Source of the DNA: Ridgeia piscesae
Taxonomy: Eukaryota > Annelida > Polychaeta > Sabellida > Siboglinidae
Length of the DNA stretch: 64,000 nt
Direction: 5' to 3'
Assembly (NCBI GenBank): GCA_025642075.2
Contig: JAODUO010001095.1
Coordinates: forward strand, 156,001-220,000
This document shows, one piece after another, positions 1-11,146 of the stretch (position 1 is its first letter; every line of letters begins with the position of its first letter). A program made the position numbers and the translations under genes. Under the pieces are notes generated by a model that was given only the letters and a program-made list of their open reading frames with translations, did no database searches and was not told the DNA's origin.

Positions 1-3000
1 GTGCAAGTTACCTGTTTGATGTGCCAGTCATATGTTTCTGTTGTATGCAAGTTACTTGTTTGATGTATCAGTCATGTTTCTGTTGTGTGCAAGTTACCTG
101 TTTGATGTGTCTGTTATATGTTTCTGTTGTGTGCAAGTTACCTGTTTGATGTGCCAGTCATATGTTTCTGTTGTATGCAAGTTATTTGTTTGATGTATCA
201 GTCATGTTTCTGTTGTATGCAAGTTACCTGTTTGATGTGTCTGTTATATGTTTCTGTTGTGTGCAAGTTACCTGTTTGATGTGTCTGTTATATGTTTCTG
301 TTGTGTGCAAGTTACCTGTTTGATGTGCCAGTCATATGTTTCTGTTGTATGCAAGTTATTTGTTTGATGTATCAGTCATGTTTCTGTTGTGTGCAAGTTA
401 CCTGTTTGATGTGTCTGTTATATGTTTCTGTTGTGTGCATGTTACCTGTTTGATATGCCAGTCATATGTTTCTGTTGTACGTTACCTGTTTGATGTATCA
501 GTCATGTTTCTGTTGTGTGCAAGTTACCTGTTTGATGTGTCTGTTATATGTTTCTGTTGTGTGCATGTTACCTGTTTGATGTGCCAGTCATATGTTTCTG
601 TTGTGTGTAAGTTACCTGTTTGATGTATCAGTCATGTTTCTGTTGTGTGCAAGTTACCTTTTTGATGTGTCAGTCATATGTTTCTGTTGTGTGCAAGTTA
701 CCTGTTTGACGTATCAGTCATGTTTCTGTTGTGTGCAAGTTACCTGTTTGATGTGTCTGTTATATGTTTCTGTTGTGTGCAAGTTACCTGTTTGACGTAT
801 CAGTCATGTTTCTGTTCTGTGCAAGTTACCTCTTTGATGTGCCAGTCATGTGTTTCTGTTGTGTGCAAGTTACCTGTTTGATGTGTCTGTTATATGTTTC
901 AGTTGTGTGCAAGTTACCTGTTTGATGTGTCTGTTATATGTTTCTGTTGTGTGCAAGTTACCTGTTTGATGTGCCAGTCATATGTTTCTGTTGTATGCAA
1001 GTTATTTGTTTGATATATCAGTCATGTTTCTGTTGTGTGCAAGTTACCTGTTTGATGTGTCTGTTATATGTTTCTGTTGTGTGCAAGTTACCTGTTTGAT
1101 GTGCCAGTCATATGTTTCTGTTGTATGCAAGTTATTTGTTTGATGTATCAGTCATGTTTCTGTTGTGTGCAAGTTACCTGTTTGATGTGTCTGTTATATG
1201 TTTCTGTTGTGTGCAAGTTACCTGTTTGATGTGTCTGTTATATGTTTCTGTTGTGTGCAAGTTACCTGTTTGATGTGCCAGTCATATGTTTCTGTTGTAT
1301 GCAAGTTATTTGTTTGATGTATCAGTCATGTTTCTGTTGTGTGCAAGTTACCTGTTTGATGTGTCTGTTATATGTTTCTGTTGTGTGCATGTTACCTGTT
1401 TGATATGCCAGTCATATGTTTCTGTTGTACGTTACCTGTTTGATGTATCAGTCATGTTTCTGTTGTGTGCAAGTTACCTGTTTGATGTGTCTGTTATATG
1501 TTTCTGTTGTGTGCATGTTACCTGTTTGATGTGCCAGTCATATGTTTCTGTTGTAAGTTACCTGTTTGATGTATCAGTCATGTTTCTGTTGTGTGCAAGT
1601 TACCTGTTTGATGTGTCTGTTATATGTTTCTGTTGTGTGCAAGTTACCTGTTTGATGTGTCTGTTATATGTTTCTGTTGTGTGCAAGTTACCTGTTTGAT
1701 GTGTCAGTCATGTTTCTGTTGTGTGCAAGTTACCTGTTTGATGTGTCAGTCATATGTTTCTGTTGTGTGCAAGTTACCTGTTTGACGTATCAGTCATGTT
1801 TCTGTTGTGTGCAAGTTACCTGTTTGATGTGTCTGTTATATGTTTCTGTTGTGTGCAAGTTACCTGTTTGATGTGCCAGTCATATGTTTCTGTTGTATGC
1901 AAGTTATTTGTTTGATGTATCAGTCATGTTTCTGTTGTGTGCAAGTTACCTGTTTGATGTGTCTGTCATATGTTTCTGTTGTGTGCAAGTTACCTGTTTG
2001 ATGTGTCTGTTATATGTTTCTGTTGTGTGCAAGTTACCTGTTTGATGTGTCAGTCATATGTTTCTGTTGTGTGCAAGTTACCTGTTTGATGTGTCTGTTA
2101 TATGTTTCTGTTGTGTGCAAGTTACCTGTTTGATGTGCCAGTCATATGTTTCTGTTGTGTGCAAGTTACCTGTTTGATGTGTCAGTCATATGTTTCTGTT
2201 GTGTGCAAGTTACCTGTTTGATGTGTCGTATTGTTTCTGTTGTGTGCAAGTTACCTGTTTGATGTGTCTGTTATATGTTTCAGTTGTGTGCAAGTTACCT
2301 GTTTGATGTGCCAGTCATATGTTTCTGTTGTATGCAAGTTATTTGTTTGATGTATCAGTCATGTTTCTGTTGTGTGCAAGTTACCTCTTTGATGTGCCAG
2401 TCATGTTTCTGTTGTGTGCAAGTTACCTGTTTGATGTGTCAGTCATATGTTTCTGTTGTGTGCAAGTTACCTCTTTGATGTGCCAGTCATATGTTTCTGT
2501 TGTATGCAAGTTATTTGTTTGATGTATCAGTATTGTTTCGTTGTGTGCAAGTTACCTGTTTGATGTGTCTGTTATATGTTTCTGTTGTGTGCAAGTTACC
2601 TGTTTGATGTGCCAGTCATATGTTTCTGTTGTTGCAAGTTACTTGTTTGATGTATCAGTCATGTTTCTGTTGTGTGCAAGTTACCTGTTTGATGTGTCTG
2701 TTATATGTTTCTGTTGTGTGCAAGTTACCTGTTTGATGTGTCAGTCATATGTTTCTGTTGTGTGCAAGTTACCTTGTTTGATGTATGCCAGTCATATGTT
2801 TCTGTTGTTGCAAGTTACCTGTTTGATGTGTCAGTCATGTTTCTGTTGTGTGCAAGTTACCTGTTTGATGTGTCTGTCATATGTTTCTGTTGTGTGCAAG
2901 TTACCTGTTTGATGTGCCAGTCATATGTTTCTGTTGTGTGCAAGTTACCTGTTTGATGTATCAGTCATGTTTCTGTTGTGTGCAAGTTACCTGTTTGATG

Positions 3001-6000
3001 TGTCTGTTATATGTTTCTGTTGTGTGCAAGTTACCTGTTTGACGTATCAGTCATGTTTCTGTTGTGTGCAAGTTACCTGTTTGATGTGTCAGTCATATGT
3101 TTCTGTTGTGTGCAAGTTACCTGTTTGATGTATCAGTCATGTTTCTGTTGTGTGCAAGTTACCTGTTTGATGTGTCAGTCATTGTTTCTGTTGTGTGCAA
3201 GTTACCTGTTTGATGTATCAGTCATGTTTCTGTTGTGTGCAAGTTACCTGTTTGATGTGTCTGTTATATGTTTCTGTTGTGTGCAAGTTACCTGTTTGAT
3301 GTGCCAGTCATATGTTTCTGTTGTATGCAAGTTATTTGTTTGATGTATCAGTCATGTTTCTGTTGTGTGCAAGTTACCTGTTTGATGTGTCTGTTATATG
3401 TTTCTGTTGTGTGCAAGTTACCTGTTTGACGTATCAGTCATGTTTCTGTTGTGTGCAAGTTACCTGTTTGATGTGTCAGTCATATGTTTCTGTTGTGTGC
3501 AAGTTACCTGTTTGATGTGTCTGTTATATGTTTCTGTTGTGTGCAAGTTACCTGTTTGATGTGTCTGTTATATGTTTCTGTTGTGTGCAAGTTACCTGTT
3601 TGATGTGTCAGTCATATGTTTCTGTTGTGTGCAAGTTACCTGTTTGATATTCTGTTCATGTTTCTGTTGTGTGCAGTTACCTGTTTGATGTGCCAGTCAT
3701 ATGTTTCTGTTGTGCAAGTTACCTGTTTGATGTATCAGTCATGTTTCTGTTGTGTGCAAGTTACCTGTTTGATGTGTCTGTTATATGTTTCTGTTGTGTG
3801 CATGTTACCTGTTTGATGTGCCAGTCATATGTTTCTGTTGTGTGTAAGTTACCTGTTTGATGTATCAGTCATGTTTCTGTTGTGTGCAAGTTACCTGTTT
3901 GATGTGTCAGTCATATGTTTCTGTTGTGTGCAAGTTACCTGTTTGATGTGCCAGTATATGTTTCTGTTGTAAGTTACCTGTTTGATGTTCAGTCATGTTT
4001 CTGTTGTGTGCAAGTTACCTGTTTGATGTGTCTGTTATATGTTTCTGTTGTGTGCAAGTTACCTGTTTGATGTGTCTGTTATATGTTTCTGTTGTGTGTA
4101 AGTTACCTGTTTGATGTATCAGTCATGTTTCTGTTGTGTGCAAGTTACCTTTTTGATGTGTCAGTCATATGTTTCTGTTGTGTGCAAGTTACCTGTTTGA
4201 TGTGTCAGTCATATGTTTCTGTTGTGTGCAAGTTACCTGTTTGATGTGTCTGTTATATGTTTCTGTTGTGTGCAAGTTACCTGTTTGATCGTATCAGTCA
4301 TGTTTCTGTTGTGTGCAAGTTACCTGTTTGATGTGTCAGTCATATGTTTCTGTTGTGTGCAAGTTACCTGTTTGATGTATCAGTCATGTTTCTGTTGTGT
4401 GCAAGTTACCTGTTTGATGTGTCTGTTATATGTTTCTGTTGTGTGCAAGTTACCTGTTTGATGTGTCTGTTATATGTTTCTGTTGTGTGCAAGTTACCTG
4501 TTTGATGTGTCTGTTATATGTTTCTGTTGTGTGCAAGTTACCTGTTTGATGTGTCGTTATATGTTTCTGTTGTGTGCAAGTTACCTGTTTGATGTGCCAG
4601 TCATATGTTTCTGTTGTATGCAAGTTATTTGTTTGATGTATCAGTCATGTTTCTGTTGTGTGCAAGTTACCTGTTTGATGTGTCTGTTATATGTTTCTGT
4701 TGTGTGCATGTTACCTGTTTGATGTGTCTGTTATATGTTTCTGTTGTGTGCATGTTACCTGTTTGATATGCCAGTCATATGTTTCTGTTGTACGTTACCT
4801 GTTTGATGTATCAGTCATGTTTCTGTTGTGTGCAAGTTACCTGTTTGATGTGTCTGTTATATGTTTCTGTTGTGTGCAAGTTACCTGTTTGATGTGTCAG
4901 TCATATGTTTCTGTTGTGTGCAAGTTACCTGTTTGATGTGCCAGTCATATGTTTCTGTTGTATGCAAGTTATTTGTTTGATGTATCAGTCATGTTTCTGT
5001 TGTATGCAAGTTACCTGTTTGATGTGTCTGTTATATGTTTCTGTTGTGTGCAAGTTACCTGTTTGATGTGTCTGTTATATGTTTCTGTTGTGTGCAAGTT
5101 ACCTGTTTGATGTGCCAGTCATATGTTTCTGTTGTATGCAAGTTATTTGTTTGATGTATCAGTCATGTTTCTGTTGTGTGCAAGTTACCTCTTTGATGTG
5201 CCAGTCATGTTTCTGTAGTGTGCAAGTTACCTGTTTGATGTGTCAGTCATATGTTTCTGTTGTGTGCAAGTTACCTCTTTGATGTGCCAGTCATGTGTTT
5301 CTGTTGTGTGCAAGTTACCTGTTTGATGTGTCTGTTATATGTTTCAGTTGTGTGCAAGTTACCTGTTTGATGTGTCTGTTATATGTTTCTGTTGTGTGCA
5401 AGTTACCTGTTTGATGTGCCAGTCATATGTTTCTGTTGTATGCAAGTTACTTGTTTGATGTATCAGTCATGTTTCTGTTGTGTGCAAGTTACCTGTTTGA
5501 TGTGTCTGTTATATTTTTTTTCAAGTTATGTTTGATGTCCCGTCAAAGTTTCTGTTGTTGCAAGTTATTTTTTTGATGTTCGTATGTTTCTGTTGTTGCA
5601 AGTTACCTGTTTGATTGCGTTATATGTTTCTGTTTGTAGTTACCTGTTTGATGTTCGTTTAAAGTTTCTGTTGTGTGCAAGTTACCTGTTTGATGTGCCG
5701 TATATGTTTCTGTTGTTGCAAGTTATTTTTTTGATGTTCGTATGTTTCTGTTGTGTGAAGTTACCTGTTTGATGTTCGTTTAAAGTTTCTGTTGTGTGCA
5801 GTTACCTGTTTGATTGCCGTATATGTTTCTGTTGTAGTTACCTGTTTGATGTATCAGTCATGTTTCTGTTGTGTGCAAGTTACCTGTTTGATGTGTCTGT
5901 TATATGTTTCTGTTGTGTGCATGTTACCTGTTTGATGTGCCAGTCATTGTTTCTGTTGTGTGAAGTTACCTGTTTGATGTTCGTATGTTTCGTTGTGTGC

Positions 6001-6930
6001 AAGTTACCTTTTTGATGTGTCGTATATGTTTCTGTTGTGTGCAAGTTACCTGTTTGAGTTCAGTCATGTTTCTGTTGTTGCAAGTTATGTTTGATTTCGT
6101 TTAAAGTTTCTGTTGTGTGCAAGTTACCTGTTTGTGTTCAGTCATGTTTCTGTTTTGCAAGTTATTTTGATGTCCCGTCATTTTTTCTGTTGTTGCAAGT
6201 TACCTGTTTGATGTGTCTGTTATATGTTTCTGTTGTGTGCAAGTTACCTGTTTGATGTGTCTGTTATATGTTTCTGTTGTGTGCAAGTTACCTGTTTGAT
6301 GTGTCAGTCATATGTTTCTGTTGTGTGCAAGTTACCTGTTCGATATGTCTGTCATGTGTTTCTGTTGTGTGCAAGTTACCTGTTTGATGTGTCAGTCATA
6401 TGTTTCTGTTGTGTGCAAGTTACCTGTTTGATATGTCTGTCATATGTTTCTGTTGTGTGCAAGTTACCTGTTTGATGTGTCTAGTCATATGTTTCTGTTG
6501 TGTGCAAGTTACCTGTTTGATGTGTCTGTCATGTGTTTCTGTTGTGTGCAAGTTACCTGTTTGATGTATCAGTCATGTTTCTGTTGTGTGCAAGTTACCT
6601 GTTTGATGTATTGGTCATGTTTCTGTTGTGTGCATGTTACCTGTTTGATACAAGTTACCTGTTTGATGTATTGGTCATGTGTTTTTGTTTTGTGCAAGTT
6701 ACCTGTTTGTTGTGTCTGTAATATGTTTCTGTTGTGTACAAGTTACCTGTTTGTTGTGTCTGTAATATGTTTCTGTTGTGTGCAAGTTACCTGTTTGTTG
6801 TGTCTGTAATATGTTTCTGTTGTGTACAAGTTACCTGTTTGATGTATTGGTCATGTGTTTTGTTTTGTGAAGTTACCTGTTTTGTTCTCCACATATTTCT
6901 GTCATTTGTTGAGTCTAATACATGTTTCTG
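1..6930 (+). repeat. 42-44 bp minisatellite array (extends off the left edge)
   Basis: Roughly 155-160 head-to-tail units of 42 to 44 bp. Each contains GTGCAAGTTACCTGTTTGAT followed by one of a few variable middles (GTGTCTGTTATATG, GTATCAGTCATG or GTGCCAGTCATATG) and then TTTCTGTTGT. Units degenerate after about 6650 and blend into the polypyrimidine tract and acceptor of the exon at 6941. Each unit carries a T-rich stretch ending in TGCAAG, so each looks like a weak 3' splice site. Short open frames across the array arise from unit lengths divisible by three and are not genes. The array occupies the last intron of the ELMOD-like gene. Confidence 0.97.
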
Positions 6931-6940
6931 CTGTGTGCAG

Positions 6941-7095
6941 GTTATTTGTTCGTTGAATTTGACAAGTTCTGGTTTGATGAGCGGCCACGTGATATCATGG
7001 AATTCAACCGAGTTAAGACAAAGTTCCAGAAGCAAGTGATTCACAAACTCAAGAACAAATCAACAATTCTAATCAATGAGTTGATCCCTTGTTGA
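6941..7095 (+). CDS. ELMO domain-containing protein (ELMOD1/2-like), last coding exon
   Basis: The exon follows an acceptor ending TGTGTGCAG at 6940. Two bases complete a split codon, then 50 codons run to TGA at 7093-7095. The peptide includes YLFVEFDKFWFDERP and DIMEFNRVKTKFQKQV. This matches the end of the ELMO domain in ELMOD1/ELMOD2, where an EFDKFW-type segment is followed by an IMEFN/IMHFN-type segment and a basic helix. ELMOD proteins are GTPase-activating proteins for Arf-family GTPases, notably Arl2, at Golgi, mitochondria and cilia. The catalytic arginine lies in an upstream exon outside the window. The paralogue (1 or 2) cannot be fixed from one exon. Identification rests on remembered family sequence, not a search. 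Confidence 0.82.
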
Positions 7096-7730
7096 CAAAC
7101 GTCTTGTGACATCCTGATCCACATACTCATATCTGAATCATACTTGTGGTTGGTGATGTATTATTAACAGACTGATATATCAACAACGATGACAGTGACG
7201 TTCATCACTGTGTGGAATGAGATTGATGTGACATCTTGCAGGTGAGAGTCCTGACTGTCACACTGGTCAGGAACATGGTAGCATCTGCCAGGGCTGTCAT
7301 CCCATTTATGGACAGGTTTGGTATTTGATATTTATATCGTTCAGGGACGTGGTGTGGCATCTCACTAGTATAAGACAAGGTATGACCATTTTTGAACTAA
7401 ATGAACCATCAGACAGATGTGTACAACATGAAGAAGCAGACAACAGGTGCACAGTGACGTCAGACTGGTGTTGTCACTGATGTGGTATATTCAATAGAGT
7501 GTCGTGTCAATATAGGGTAAAGCAGGACAAAACATGCAAGCCCTCCAAGTGCTGGTTGCAGTGCTGTTTGTATTTTCTGTCACCTATATACATAACCACT
7601 TCTTTTTTTAGCAACATTGATTATAAAATCGCACATATTCTGGCTGAGGATATGACATTTCTCTGGACACAATAATTCAAGTAATTTATTAAAACCACAA
7701 CTGTCTCCTGGGAAATGTTACCATTTTGTG
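7096..7730. other. Probable ELMOD 3' UTR and downstream sequence, no gene recognised
   Basis: This follows the ELMOD stop codon and presumably includes its 3' untranslated region. A short stretch at 7243-7318 lies between AG and GT dinucleotides and is open in more than one frame, but I could not tie it to a family. Nothing else is recognisable. Confidence 0.5.
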
Positions 7731-7732
7731 GA

Positions 7733-7773
7733 ATACCTGTGTGGCTCTCTAGAAAAGAGAGCCACACAGGTAT
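7733..7773. repeat. Perfect 18 bp inverted repeat (hairpin)
   Basis: Arms 7733-7750 (ATACCTGTGTGGCTCTCT) and 7756-7773 are exact reverse complements around a 5 bp loop. No larger transposon ends were found around it. Confidence 0.85.
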
Positions 7774-7905
7774 GGTAAAAAAAGATATTTCTGATTTTTC
7801 CTGTTCGCCCACCTGTATCCTCAGCATGTTGAGGCTAGGCGGTAACCCGGAAGAAGAAATGATGTCAATCAAAGTAACTGTTGGTACACAAAAGGAGACC
7901 ATTGC

Positions 7906-7910
7906 TATGT

Positions 7911-7950
<40 letters not shown>
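7906..7950. repeat. (TA)n microsatellite
   Basis: Alternating TA with one short interruption, continuing into AT-rich DNA. Confidence 0.9.
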
Positions 7951-7956
<6 letters not shown>

Positions 7957-9084
7957 TAATTATGTGTCTTGTCTGCAACATCACAGTGGTAAAAATGTTA
8001 TGTCTGAAGTTACATAACATCTGGTTTTGATTAATATATTGGAAGTGCAGATTTTGCACAGGTGCTTATCATCTAAATGATTATTTGCATAATTTCATGT
8101 GGAGTCTTGGTTTTTTACCTTGTGTAATAGTCAATGTGTTGCCCATTTAAGCAAATTGAAAATGTTTTTCAATTAAACTATCAGTAGTTTACATATGAGG
8201 TTACACTGTGGAATATGACCAGTACATTATCTATGGTAAGGATGGATTGTGAGTTGTTAACCTGGTACATGTAAATGGAACAGTTTGGAATGGGACTTGC
8301 ACTGGTCTGTACTAGTAGTTGGTGTTACCAGGTAGTCAAATTGTGTTTGCCATTTTCCTTCATTTCTCTGATTACCTTCGAGATCTCAATTCATCTGGCA
8401 GCAGCTGATTACATATTTATTGCTTTCACCTGTTACGCATGCTTGTACAGTGGTGTAAGTGGTTTATTTAACAATAACATTCATAAAACACAGCTTCTTA
8501 ATTCAAGTAAGATTGTGTAGGGGCTATTTATTATAGAAACAGGAAAATAAATGTTACAGTTATGCGTTGCCAATCAAAGGTTTATATTGTGGAGTTTGCA
8601 TGATGTAAGGTAATCTTGCATAATATGGACTTGGTAATGTGCTGCTTTTTATATTTGTAGTAGTTAAAGGGAGGGGGCCTGCTCCTCTGCCCAGAATTTG
8701 CAGAGCAGTAATATTTGGAAGAGGAAGTCTGCTGAATAGAATGTGGGAAAGTTAAACATCAAAGGGTATTGCGTTTAACTTGCCTTGGCATTATTGCCAA
8801 TCAATTTAGATTTGAAACTGGATGTTTTGTTCAGACTTTAATAAAGTAACTAAACACAATTTGGCAGGCAGTAAACCTTCAACATGTATGCTGTAGTGAT
8901 ATGAATATAATATTAAATGGAAACAATAAAGCATAGGAGCTGGCACCCCCATTTTAAGAATGTTGAAACAGAACTACAACCTATAAGTGCTGCTACCTTG
9001 TGTTGTGTTTTATCCTCTAAATGGTAGCACATGTATTTTTGTCCAAGTTACCTCGTGTATCTTTGGAATATTGTTTTACTGGGA
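7951..9084. other. Intergenic sequence between ELMOD and FBXO8, no gene recognised
   Basis: AT-rich sequence without a convincing coding stretch, RNA gene or clear repeat family. Confidence 0.5.
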
Positions 9085-9420
9085 ATAATAATACTTATTT
9101 AGCACCTTATCAATTGAAAATTGCTCTCGGGTGCTTTACATCTGATCTTCAATAGCTTCTGAGAGCTAAACAAGGTTGAAGATGCCAGAACTCCTTTGAC
9201 TTAAAAACTAGTAAAACAAATTTGTTCATAGAAAGCTTAAATATTTCTATCAGTGATATTTAAAAAATGCCTGTTTAACCAGGAAAACGTTTGTTTAAAA
9301 ACGAGTCAAGTCATTGTGTATTGATGTTGCTCTGCTGAGCATATGAGGCAAATTATTCCATAGAACGACTGAGCAGACCATCAAACTGATCACCATGGGT
9401 GAGTTTATGAATCTGTAGCG
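9085..9420 (-). mobile_element. LINE 3' end (C-terminal codons and 3' UTR)
   Basis: On the minus strand the peptide reads through a VVLWNNLPHMLSRATSI motif. This is the WNxLP segment near the C-terminus of many CR1-like or related non-LTR reverse transcriptases. A stop and about 200 bp of 3' UTR follow. The element ends near 9085 in a segment resembling known LINE tails (GTAAAGCACCCGAGAGC, then a TATTATT-rich end). Its upstream side runs into the 41 bp array at 9400-10490, whose first units translate in the same frame. Family assignment below non-LTR is uncertain. Confidence 0.6.
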
Positions 9421-10490
9421 GGTTGTATTGATCACTGTGGGTGAGTTTATGAATCTGTAGCGTGTTGTATTGATCACTGTGGGTGAGTTATGAATCTGTA
9501 GTGTGTTGTGTTGATCACCGTGGGTGAGTTATGAATCTGAAGTGTGTGTGTTGATTACTGTGGGTGAGTTATGCATCTGTAGTGTGTTGTGTTGATCACT
9601 GTGGGTGAGTTATGAATCTGTAGTGTGTTGTGTTGATTACTGTGGGTGAGTTTATGAATCTGTAGTGTGTTGTGTTGATCACTGTGGGTGAGTTATGAAT
9701 CTGTAGTGTGTTGTGTTGATCACTGTGGGTGAGTTATGAATCTGTAGTGTGTTGTATTGATCACCGTGGGTGAGTTATGAATCTGAAGTGTGTTGTGTTG
9801 ATTACTGTGGGTGAGTTATGAATCTGTAGTGTGTTGTGTTGATTACTGTGGGTGAGTTATGAATCTGTAGTGTGTTGTGTTGATTACTGTGGGTGAGTTA
9901 TGAATCTGTAGTGTGTTGTGTTGATTACTGTGGGTGAGTTATGAATCTGTAGTGTGTTGTGTTGATTACTGTGGGTGAGTTATGAATCTGTAGTGTGTTG
10001 TGTTGATTACTGTGGGTGAGTTATGAATCTGTAGTGTGTTGTGTTGATCACCATGGGTGAGTTATGAATCTGTAGTGTGTTGTGTTGATCACCGTGGGTG
10101 AGTTGTGAATCTGTAGTGTGTTGTGTTGATTACTGTGGGTGAGTTATGAATCTGTAGTGTGTTGTGTTGATCACTGTGGGTGAGTTATGAATCTGTAGTG
10201 TGTTGTGTTGATCACCGTGGGTGAGTTATGAATCTGTAGTGTGTTGTGTTGATCACCATGGGTGAGTTATGAATCTGTAGTGTTGTGTTGATCACCATGG
10301 GTGAGTTATGAATCTGTAGTGTGTTGTGTTGATTACTGTGGGTGAGTTATGAATCTGTAGCGTGTTGTGTTGATCACTGTGGGTGAGTTATGAATCTGTA
10401 GTGTGTTGTGTTGATCACCATGGGTGAATTATGAATCTGTAGTGTGGTGTTGATTACTGTGGGTGAGTTATGAATCTGTAGCGTGTTGCA
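9400..10490 (-). repeat. 41-42 bp minisatellite within the LINE 3' coding end
   Basis: About 27 units of GGGTGAGTTATGAATCTGTAGTGTGTTG...TTGATCAC(C/T)GT. The units nearest the LINE (9400-9480) are 42 bp and keep the minus-strand frame with a TTRYRFINSP motif. Later units have lost one T, are 41 bp, and drift out of frame. Confidence 0.93.
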
Positions 10491-11140
10491 GTGATGTTGC
10501 TTTAAATAGCCTTCCAATATTCATCACTGTAATTCTGTAAATAGTTCGTTCTTGACAAAATGTAAATACAACTATACCCAAGTAGTTCTACTTCTGCCAC
10601 TTTTTGTAAATAGTGTTGCATTGTAGATTTGGCTGGCTGGATAACTGTAGTGGGTTTTTAATTGCAATTGTCTAACATATTGTACATAGTGTTGCATTTT
10701 AGATGCGTTTGGCTGGACAATTGTAATGTTTTATAACAATAGCTGTCAAGAAAGAATGTTAGATGCTCAACAAAGGATGAAGCATTGGTAGTTACATTGT
10801 CGGAAAACATTTCTCATCCACATCATGGTGAAGCTATAATAGTTACATAATTAGCAATACCTTGCTGTGCATCAAGTTGTGTTTGTACCACGTTTGATGT
10901 ACAATTGGTTGCACACAACAGTGTATGATCATCATTTACACAAAATGACAAATATACAACTTTCAGCAAGTAATCTGTTTGAATGAATGTTTTGCTTCTA
11001 AGAAGCAGCCACATAAGTGAAATAGTATTACATGTGCATGTGTAAATATCATGAATAAATGATTATAGCTAATGGTGGTGAAAGTTGTTTTATTTACACC
11101 AATTTTAGCCAATTTTTAAAGTCATCCATTTTGCATTTTC
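10491..11140. other. Intergenic spacer, no gene recognised
   Basis: AT-rich sequence between two minisatellites. Two loosely similar stretches containing TAGTGTTGCATTGTAGAT and TAGTGTTGCATTTTAGAT (about 10610 and 10690) are the only internal repetition seen. Confidence 0.5.
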
Positions 11141-11146
11141 TTCCTC

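Noticed and set aside
1..6900. CRISPR-like array
   Set aside because: Units are contiguous with no unique spacers, and the DNA is clearly animal.
7243..7318. Extra ELMOD exon with Cys/His-rich reading (CHTGQEHGSICQGCHP)
   Set aside because: It follows the stop codon of the recognised terminal exon, its frame is arbitrary, and no family match could be named.
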